From the NCBI GenBank assembly GCA_963691705.1, contig OY829542.1, positions 24,166,579-24,230,578 on the forward strand: a stretch of 64,000 nt of DNA, written 5' to 3'. Below are positions 56,101 through 64,000 of the stretch, in pieces. This stretch comes from Viola odorata. Taxonomy: Eukaryota; Streptophyta; Magnoliopsida; Malpighiales; Violaceae. Within the stretch, counting starts at the first letter, position 1, and the number at the start of each line of letters is the position of its first letter. Below the pieces are notes generated by a model that saw nothing but the letters and a program-made list of their open reading frames with translations, was not told the DNA's origin and did no database searches. A program made the position numbers and the translations under genes.

Positions 56101-57090
56101 TTGCGCGGGGTCTAGCAACTTGGATGCATAGTAGATGACGTACATCTCCTTGTCTTTCTTCTGACCCAGAACAACGCCCAAAGCCTGATTGCTAGCATCA
56201 CACATGATCTCGAAGGGGAGAGTCCAGTCGGGGGCCCGAATGATAGGAGCAGAAATGAGCTTGGCTTTCAAGGTCTCGAATGTCGTCTTGCATTTTTCAT
56301 CAAATACGAAGTCCACATCCTTGTGTAACAGCTGGCACATTGGCTGGGCTATCTTGGAGAAGTCCTTGATGAACCTCCTATAAAATCCTGCGTGACCAAG
56401 AAAAGAACGCACATCTCGAATATTTGAGGTGTAAGGCAAGGTCTCGATAGCTTAGATTTTAGCCTTGTCCACTTCGATACCCTTTCGGGATACGATGTGG
56501 CCCAAGATAAGCCCTTGGTCAACCATGAAATGACATTTTTTGAAATTAAGAACAAGGTTAGTTTCTACACATCTTTGCAGAATTTTCTTTAAGTTCGAGA
56601 GGCATTCGGAAAAGGAATTACCATAGACCGTGAAGTCGTCCATGAATACCTCGATGTATTCTTCCACAAATTCTGAAAAAATGCTGACCATGCACCTCTG
56701 GAACGTAACCGGGGCATTGCACAACCCAAAGGGCATGCGTCTGTAAGCAAAGGTCCTGAATGGGCACGTGAAAGTGTTCTTCTCTTGGTCTTCAAGGGCT
56801 ACTGGAATTTGGTGAAATCCCGAATAGCCATCCAGGCAGCAATAATGCGTCTTGCCCGCAAGGCGCTCTAGCATTTGATCTATGAAGGGCAGTGGGAAGT
56901 CATCTTTTTGGGTGGCCTCATTCAAGCGTCGGTAGTCGATGCATACACGCCAGCCATTCTGGATTCGGGAGGGAATTGGCAGACCCTCGGGACCTGGAAT
57001 GATGGTGATGCCAGTTTTTTTTTGGGACCACCTGAACGGGGCTGACCCATGGGGAATCAGAGATGGGATAGATGACTCCGGCATCGAGCA
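56101..57090 (-). pseudogene. element D reverse transcriptase
   Basis: The RT blocks GWRVCIDYRRLNEAT, HYCCLDGYSGFHQIP and MPFGLCNAPVTFQ are present, with the catalytic FMDD (EVFMDDFTVYG). In-frame stops lie at 56452-56454 and about 56095. The upstream join to protease is shifted at a T10 run (57013-57022). The Athila-type catalytic centre is preserved. Confidence 0.88.
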
Positions 57091-58300
57091 GCTTCAGGAC
57101 CTCTTTCTTAACTACCTCCATCATGGAGGGGTTCAACCGCCTTTGAGGCTGTCTAATCATCTTGGTGTCTTCTTCGAGATGTATGTGGTGAGTGTACAAG
57201 GACGGTGACAAACCCTTCATGTCGGCAATCGTCCAGCCGATGGCCTTCTTAAAACCCTTGAGGAGGTTCACTAACTCAAGCTCTTGATCCCCTTCTAGCT
57301 TGTTGGAAATTATGACCGGAAGGGATTCCTTCTCCCCGAGGTAAGCATACTTCAAGTGTGAGGGCAGCGCCTTAAGTTCAAGGTCGGGGGCTTGTACCAG
57401 AGAAGAGGGGAGTCGCTCATGACCTATGCATTCGGGGGACTCACTCGGGGGCTCGACTGCTAAGATAGCATTTGCTTCGAGAGTTGCTGCTACCGTGACC
57501 AGTTCCATGGGAACTGCAATGGACGATGTCATCTCCTTCAAGGATTCAGGGGTAAAACTTCGGTCAAGAATCAGCTTTAGGGGCTCGATGAAGTTCAGCT
57601 CAACGATGTTTTCCACAAGTGGGTCTATCATGTCAATAAAATTGACACTCGAGAATTCTGAGGGGTACTTCATGGAGTCCAGCATATTAAAATGGATGAT
57701 TTCTCCATTGAATTTGAGGGAGATAGAGACCTCATAGCAGTCAATCTTTGCGCGGGCAGTGGCCAAGAAAGGGCATCCCAAGAGTAAATCCGAAGACTTG
57801 GTGTTTGTTGGATTTTCCATAGAGAGAACATAGAAATCCGCTGGGAATAGGAATTCACCCACTTGGATAAGAATATCAGTGATTATGCCTTTGGGATATA
57901 CACCGAGTGGTCTACAAGTTGGATGACAAGCGTAGTCTCCTTCAAGGGCCCGAGTCCAAGACTGTTGTAAATAGTTAAGGGCCTAACATTAATTCCAGCT
58001 CCCAAATCGCACATTGCCTTTCCAATATCGATGGTACCAATTTTGCAAGGGACTGTGAACATGCCTTGATCCTTGCACTTGGGTGGAATTTTGCCCTGGA
58101 TATGGGCGGACAAATTCGCTCCCACACTAATCCTATTCACCTCCGTGAATTTGTTCTTGTTGGTGCAAAGCTGTTTCAAGAACTTCGCATATCGAGGCAT
58201 GTTCTTGATGGCCTTGAGGAGGGGAATATTGATGATGACCTTGCTGAACATATCAAAGATGTCCCGATCCTCTTCTTCTTTCTTCTTTTTGATTAGCCGT
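57023..58300 (-). pseudogene. element D protease and RT N-terminus
   Basis: The protease region (57883-58300) reads VPCKIGTIDIGKAMCDLGAGINVRPLTIYNSLGL, the aspartic-protease loop being D-L-G-A, the usual Athila form. A frameshift at about 57885 follows, then SSDLLLGCPFLATARAKIDC and the RT lead-in KKEVLKLLDAGVIYPISDSPW. It matures the polyprotein; here it is broken by the shift. Confidence 0.82.
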
Positions 58301-58325
58301 TGAGGGAACGGGGATTTATGAATTT

Positions 58326-59993
58326 TTAGGAGAATTCTTCTTCTTCAACGGGCTGTTTCTTCTTACAGCGAGACTTCTTACTAGAGAAGAAGTGGTCAAG
58401 AGCTGCATCGCCAAATCGAGACTTCTTGGGCTGTTCAGTGGGCTGTTCGCATTCGGGACCTGGAATGGCAGTGTCAGCTTCGGGACCTGGAATGCCTCCC
58501 GCAGACTCGGGGTCTGGATGGACACGAGAAGGGATCTCAAGACCACTTCGGAGGTTCATGGCACATGCCTCATGCTTCAGGTTAGGTTCCATCTGCCCTG
58601 GAAACCTTCCTCTATTTTTTATCTCCTTCATCTCGGCCATAAGGGTCCGTATCAATTTATCCATTTCGGCAATTTTTTTTTTATCGAGGGAGGGCTCCTC
58701 ATTCGGGGGTGCTGGCATGGTGAAGTTATGGTCTGGGGGTGGCTGCCTCTAGTATTGAAAGCTCTGAAAATTGGGTCTTGGCTTGTAATTCTGCATGTTG
58801 AAAGGAGGGTGGTGATTTCCGTATGGGTTTTGGCCATACTGATGGCTGGGTCTGGCTTGCTGATTGTTGTTCCACCCATAGTTAGGCTGTTTCCAGCCTT
58901 GAATTTGATTCGGACCATATGGGGCATTGAATCCTCCTGCAGCATTGACGGGCATTTCTTCGGGAATAAATGGGCAAGCATCAGTGGGATGGTCTGAAAG
59001 TTGGCAGATTTGGCAGGCCTTGAGCTGGACTGGATATCCCGAGGCCATGTTCTGCAGCATACCCGTGATGGCTGCTAATTGATTCTCCATGGCGGCTGAG
59101 CGGGCGTCTTGAATGCTAGTGGAATTGTTGAGCTGGAGGTTGTTCTTGGCCATGAGCTCAATGGTGTCCTTGGCGGCAGCAGGAGTAAGTCTAGTAATGG
59201 ACCCGCCAGCAGCAGCGTTTAGCAAGGCCTTGTCTCGACCCGTGAGTCCTTCACAAAAATATTATATGAGGGCATGCTCGGATAGATTATGCGAGGGGCA
59301 TAGGGCTTGCATCTTCTTAAACCGCTCATAATATTGCTCAAGATCTTCCGTGTCTTTTTGAAGGACGGACACGAGCTGCTTTCGGGTCACCATAGCAATG
59401 AACACCGGGTAGTACTTGTCCGTAAAGTCCTTGGACATCTCAGCCCACGAGTTGATGGATTGTGGCTGTAAGTCATAGAACCAGTCAAGAGCATCGTCCT
59501 TGAGGGACCACATAAAGGCACGTAATTTAGCATGCTCAACGGTGACGTTGTGGGGCTTCATAGCATCACAGATGGAGTGTAGTTGCTGGAGGTGACAGTG
59601 GGGATTTTCTTTAGCCAGCCCTCGGTAAAGGGGCAGGTGGTGCATGATTGCGGATTTGAGCTCCTAGTCATTCGGGACCACTGACCAAACGATACAACTG
59701 GTGGGGGCCTCGGGGGCAGCATTGAATTCATCGATGGTCTGGATCGGTGGAGGTAATGGGGGAACTGGTGGAATACCATTCCCTTCGGGGCCATGATTAT
59801 CCATGTTGGGTACTTTGGGGGGGATGAGTGGTAAGTTTTCGGGGTCTGGATTGTCCTGGAGAGCAAAGAGACGTCCGAGGTCCCGAACACAAGGATTGGA
59901 ATTCGATCCTTGGGCAAGTCTTTGAAGGCCTCTTTCTGTCCGTCCTAACTCGTGATCAAGGGGCAGTAAATCAGGTGCAGATCTCCTGGTCAT
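58326..59993 (-). pseudogene. element D gag
   Basis: One frame of about 555 codons from ATG 59993, with stops at 59664, 59262, 58749 and 58326. The capsid-like block (LRAFMWSLKDDALDWFYDL, then RKQLVSVLQKDTEDLEQYYERF) and a knuckle-like CQICQLSDHPTDACP are typical of Athila gag. The C-terminal region carries repeated I-P-G-P-E peptides, produced by the dispersed nucleotide motif. Particle assembly would be in the cytoplasm in a working copy. Confidence 0.85.
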
Positions 59994-60026
59994 ACAAACA
60001 AGAAAAATAAATAAGTCTTGAAACAA

Positions 60027-60044
60027 TCCCCGGCAACGGTGCCA
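60027..60044 (-). other. primer-binding site of element D (tRNA-Asp type)
   Basis: On the minus strand TGGCACCGTTGCCGGGGA lies three bases after the LTR. It matches the TGGCGCCGTTGCCGGGGA site usual in Athila elements, with one change. Confidence 0.85.
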
Positions 60045-60047
60045 ACT

Positions 60048-61173
60048 TGATCGTCAGTCAAATGAAGATTTATAATGCCCAAAAACGTGTGTACACAAGG
60101 GATAATGTGTACAGTGGTAGTCGGGGTCGAACACAGGGATCGTGAGAGACTGGTTTAAGGTCTTGAATGAAATCGCAGGACAAGAGCACGAAAAGTAACA
60201 ATCAAGGAGGGTTTTACTTGGCTAAACGAGTTAGCCAAGATAGATTTAGGAGCTAACAATTTCTATCTAGGAAAGCAGTATTCGGGGTCTCGAATGTCAC
60301 GTTCGAGGCCCCAAATGGTAAAGTAAGCAAATCAGTAAATCAGTCCAGAAATATCAAACAAAGATGAAATAGTCACAAATAATCAAATAAAGAAGGATTC
60401 TCAGCAAAGGCATTCTTGGGTTGCATTCGGGGGCCCGATCGTCATCAGCTCAAAGGTATTCTATTCAAGACATCATAGAAATGACATAGGGACCAGATTC
60501 CTCGGATATCCCCTACTTTTCTCGTAAGAGAATCTACCCCCCGTTTCCACATATACCCTTGCAACCCTTGAATAACCCTTACTAAGAATTAAAGATTTAG
60601 CTACTCATGCTTGAAGATAAATAAATAATAATTGAAGAAAGCATAATAAGTGAATAAATAGAGTAAGGGAAGAAGACTTTGTTACTAAAATCCGTTTTGA
60701 AGCCCGGCGGCAAGGTTGAAGATGAGCTAACAAGAACTAGAGAGAGAAACTAGAGAGAAGTCTAAGAAAACTAAAACTAATGATTTTCTAAAACTATCCT
60801 AAGTGATGAGAGATGTCCTAAACTACTCTTGGATGCTCCTTAAATACTAGAGCTCCAAGCACAAAATATCTTCAGCCTAAAACTAGGGACAAAATGCATT
60901 AAATGAAAGCCTACTATAATGGATCCATGCTCCCTAAAGCACAAAGCTGAAAAAGCATAAAGCTGTCTGATTTTCGCAGCTTTGGCAGGTCTGGACTGGG
61001 CTCAAGGGCTGAGATGGTCAGGGCGGTAGGTATTTGGTGGTCAGTGCAGACTACTGGAATAGTGTCAGAGGAGGCACATGGAAGCTCTGGCAAGAGGACA
61101 TGTGGAAATGTCATTCTTCGCCCTTCGGGGTCCCGAATGGAGAATCCGATTCGGGACCTTGAACGCTGCTTTG
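60048..61173 (-). repeat. 5' LTR of element D, with internal deletion and cut end
   Basis: It is collinear with 49495-50964. It lacks about 370 bp (junction at 60555, matching 49980-50347 of the other LTR) and ends at CTGCTTTG, where element F starts. The partner LTR continues GACTCAGGACC (50964 on). Confidence 0.88.
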
Positions 61174-61745
61174 TGATAACAATCCACCTAAGGAAAAGGG
61201 TATTTCCGTCTATTTCCCTGAACTGAAAGAAGAGATCACTGTTCCCACCATCGCGGTAGGGAGAGGCACACCACCTTCCCTAGAGGCTGACGCCAAGAGG
61301 AGAAAACAGCGCTCGGGAGTTTTTCCCAAACGAACCTTCTAGATGGCTCGAGGAGCTATCTCATTCTGAGGAATACCACGCGTCAGGGGGACCACTCAGT
61401 CTCTACCCTATCGTGGTAGCATTTATCCCATGGCTATCGCCACGTTAACATATCATCCGAGGGGCGAACCACGATCCCTAACGTTAGGGATAACTCTCTA
61501 GCTATCCCCAAACGCGGAAATGCTCAATTCTTCTATATATATACCTCCCCCTCAAAGAAGGCAGGTAAGCATAATCTGACTGGCCCAAGCTCTGCCAAAT
61601 TCAGTACACATACTGACTTAAGCATCGGAGTGTTTCCGCCGGTGACCCCCTCCGGCGTATTGTAGGTACCGTGGACCGTCGTGAGCACCAATCTGAGAGG
61701 AGCTGTCCCGCCATATATCCTTCGGCAGAAGACAAAATCTTATCA
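61174..61745 (+). repeat. 5' LTR of element F
   Basis: 572 bp, TGATAACAAT..CTTATCA. TATATATATA at 61534-61543 is the likely core promoter. Confidence 0.82.
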
Positions 61746-61768
61746 AATTGGTGCTTTCATTGAGAGCA
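61746..61768 (+). other. primer-binding site of element F
   Basis: AATTGGTGCTTTCATTGAGAG directly after the LTR; the same site as in the 17293 element. Confidence 0.7.
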
Positions 61769-61830
61769 TTGGTTCTATTAAGTGAGCATCCTTAATAACT
61801 AAGCTCCTTCTCCCAGAAGCTAGAAGGATT

Positions 61831-62967
61831 ATGGCCTCAGAGACAGATCCGGCGCTGTCCCAAACTTCCAACATCCCATACAACACCCGCAGGCGACTGT
61901 TTACCTTCGCTACCTCTGATACCTCCACCCCAGTGCAGGACGTCACTGCGAGAGAATCAGATCTTCCTCCTGGGCAAAGTACGGAAGAAATTACATTCCA
62001 GATTTGCTCTCCCTTCTCTCACGTAGCAGGAACCAGTCATCTTACCCCCCAAGCAGGGAGATCCATGATGGGTGAAGCGGACAACCCTTTCGCAAATTCA
62101 ATAGCAGCTCTCCAAGCTCAATTGGATCAGTTGATAGAGATGGCTGCTGGATTTACTCCTCATGCCTCGAGACCTGGTGTGTCCTCCCAAGTAGTTTTCA
62201 CCCCGTCCATTGTCAATGAATGACCATTATCGCCCCGACAATCCAGAGGACTCCCATCCTCCTTACCATTTTCATTGGCCCCCATCAGCGTCCCGCCGCT
62301 CGCGCGTGGACCTGCTGAACATTCTGGACAATACAGGGGAGGAATCTCTATCCCTGAAGTAGCCCGCCGACGTGATGAGTACAGAGAACATTGGGATGAT
62401 CGACGAGGGGATATATTGAGAGAGCCATCTCCTAGATACAGTGAAAGATCTAGCAGTAGAGGTCGACGAGCTCGAACTCCAAGAAGCCGCAGTCGATCTC
62501 CCAGGCGGCATCAGGAATATGACCCTCAGAATCCCATATATGACGTTGAAATTCCACACCCGCATCAGCCTTATGGGGTCCCTGATATTAACGTTGGTCA
62601 TCCGTTCAGTTACCGTGTCAGGCACCACAGAGTCCATCGACACGTGAAACTCCCAGCATAATCATATGATGGCACGAAAGATCCCATTTCTCACCTCAAT
62701 AAGGTGAAAGATTTTGTGCAATTCCGCAGCATTATGTCAGATCTTCGTAATGACGCTGTCAGGCGTGGCACGTCTCTGGTTTGAGGGACTCCCGGCCGGA
62801 TCTATTGATAATTTTTCTCAACTGGAAGAAAAATTCAAAAGTCGGTTTAGCACGGCTATTCCTATCAGGAAGTCAGCAGCTGCACTGTTCGATATCCATC
62901 GAAAACCGCAGGAATCGTTGGACGACTTTTTAGGTCGATTTGATCTTGAAATGTCCCTAATGCCAGG
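61831..62967 (+). pseudogene. element F gag, truncated by insertion
   Basis: It starts MASETDPALSQTSN, aligned with gag of the 17293 element. It has an Arg/Ser-rich middle (RRARTPRSRSRSPRRH) and the capsid block FVMTLSGVARLWFEGLPAGSI, then EKFKSRFSTAIPIRKSAAALF. Stops lie at 62221 and 62659, and a small deletion near 62714 shifts the frame. The homology ends at DLEMSLMPG, exactly where element E begins. Confidence 0.85.
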
Positions 62968-63790
62968 TGATATGATCACGGCCGAAGTTCGGAAGAGAAA
63001 TCCGGCCGGGATGATATGAAACGAATGGAGGATCTAGCTCATGAGTTTGTGCACACAAACAACACAAAAACAACAAGAAAACACATGGAGACGCAGCGGA
63101 AATTGAAAGGATAAATACCCGGATTAGAGAAGGCGGTGGGAGAGGGGATGGAGGATTGAACAACAAACGATTGAAACTTGAGTTCGGATTGTTGAACGGC
63201 TTGAACACGGGCAGATTGTTCAAGAACATAAACACACTCAAGTTCGGCTTCATTGTTCACACAAATGGAAGTAATAACAGATTACACATTTAAAGGATTC
63301 TTGTTCTTTTTACTTGACTCAAGCCATGGCGATCCAAGACCAAGGCAAGCCCCAAGATGGAGCCCCGGATGAATGAATGAGGAAGGAGTACTCTCACTTA
63401 ACATTCATTCATCATCCAAAGCTTCCTACAAAATGAAAGGAAATAACTATTTATACTAAGTTACAATAAGCCTACACTATTACAAAAATGACCCTAAAAT
63501 ACCCTTGGGAAACAAATCCCGTACACAAAATTGTGCCTGGCGGCATGCCGCCCCACACATAGCTTCCCTAGCGGCATGCCGCTTGACTCGCACCCAAAGA
63601 CACACGCACGGATTTGGGGCTGGCGGCATGCCGCCCCACACAAAGCCTTCCTAGCGGGATGCCGCTAGGCTCGCTTCAAATGGCCAAAAATGCCTCTTTT
63701 GTGCTGCATGGACTTGGCTTGCACTCGGGTCTCCTTCCCTTGCTAGGTCATGGCCGAAAATGTTTAAAAAGGGGTTCCGTGATCATATCA
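62968..63790 (-). repeat. 3' LTR of element E
   Basis: 823 bp with 14-bp inverted ends (TGATATGATCACGG at 62968, CCGTGATCATATCA ending at 63790). On the minus strand, a TATAAATAG box lies at 63447-63455. A palindrome cluster lies at 63539-63668. A minus-strand purine tract (63791-63810) and a pol-tail-like FEDESF peptide precede it, so this is the 3' LTR. Confidence 0.82.
63539..63668. repeat. palindrome cluster in LTR E
   Basis: Perfect 14-bp palindromes GGCGGCATGCCGCC (63539-63552 and 63622-63635) and AGCGGCATGCCGCT (63570-63583), plus a near-perfect CTAGCGGGATGCCGCTAG (63651-63668). Confidence 0.9.
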
Positions 63791-64000
63791 AACTCTTTCC
63801 CTTCGAAAGGATTCGTCCTCGAATCCGGAACTTAAATCCGACCTACTCAAAAATTGTCAAAATTTTCTCCAAAAGATATGGTGAATTCTTTCCTGCACAA
63901 GTAATAAACATTAGTGTAGAAACACTCCCTCACGTGTTTACACTCGTGTTTAAACTCTCATAAATATTGTACTCACCAATCTCTCAACTTTTTTTTTTTT
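63791..64000 (-). mobile_element. element E internal DNA, running off the window
   Basis: Purine tract, the FEDE-type pol tail, and then, only about 115 bp away, the leader word CACGTGAGGGAG (63925-63936 on minus). In B the leader word and the purine tract are 3.3 kb apart, so E looks internally deleted. Confidence 0.5.

Larger units (their letters stand above)
49495..61173 (-). mobile_element. Athila-type element D, interrupted by element F
   Basis: Minus-strand Ty3/gypsy Athila-type element: 3' LTR 49495-51153, env-position ORF, pol 54470-58300, gag 58326-59993, tRNA-Asp-type PBS, and 5' LTR 60048-61173 (cut by F). The pol order and motifs are those of Athila. It carries many stops. A dispersed motif like TTCGGGGTCTCGAATG is scattered through the entire element. 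It is inserted in B's 3' LTR; the predicted target duplication is TTCCC (49490-49494). Confidence 0.88.
61174..62967 (+). mobile_element. Tat-type element F, 5' part, interrupted by element E
   Basis: LTR 61174-61745, PBS, and gag to 62967; the rest should lie right of the window after element E. It is in D's 5' LTR; the predicted target duplication is CTTTG (61169-61173). It is related to the 17293 element in gag and PBS, but its LTR sequence is different. Confidence 0.85.

Noticed and set aside
58392..58997. Long plus-strand open frame (201 codons) in element D
   Set aside because: It is the mirror of the gag frame on the minus strand, which shows clear gag motifs; the plus-strand translation has no recognisable content.

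Overview
This is plant nuclear DNA, most likely from a dicot with a repeat-rich genome. Two intron-containing plant genes sit among LTR retrotransposons, MITEs and AT-rich spacer. There are no bacterial operons, rRNA, tRNA or CRISPR arrays that I can see. I cannot name the species.

Layout. 1-2.2 kb: a two-exon gene for translation initiation factor eIF3g, with an in-frame TGA inside its zinc finger and a fold-back MITE in its intron. 3.1-3.4 kb: a scrap of a citrate-binding-protein-like gene, cut at the edge of an LTR. 3.4-12.3 kb: remnants of an unnamed LTR element family ('A'), an Athila-type LTR, a copia gag remnant and small TIR elements. 12.5-15.5 kb: a complete four-exon gene of the sphingomyelin-synthase-like / inositolphosphorylceramide-synthase-like family, the only clearly intact host gene. 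15.7-16.5 kb: two small TIR elements.

17,293-33,363: one complete Ty3/gypsy element of the Tat lineage (minus strand, perfect AAATA target duplication). Its gag-protease-RT-RNaseH-second RNaseH-integrase block occupies the right half. Its left half holds four genes in the opposite orientation. All four have a TATA-like box, and three also have a CACGTGTC box upstream. The two large ones are ancient duplicates (about 733 and 730 codons) that share an intron position. This is the most unusual gene assembly in the window.

36.6-64.0 kb: a nest of LTR elements. Athila-type element C is interrupted at 43,361 by element B (family of A). B's 3' LTR is interrupted at 49,494 by a second Athila-type element, D. 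D's 5' LTR is interrupted at 61,173 by a second Tat-type element, F. F's gag is interrupted at 62,967 by element E (family of A and B), which runs off the window. All open elements should resume, in reverse order, downstream of base 64,000.

Other unexplained structure: element D carries dozens of copies of a roughly 15-bp motif resembling TTCGGGGTCTCGAATG, in coding and non-coding DNA alike. The LTRs of B and E each carry a cluster of short palindromes of unrelated sequence. Most retroelement reading frames are broken by stops and frameshifts, so they are annotated as pseudogenes.
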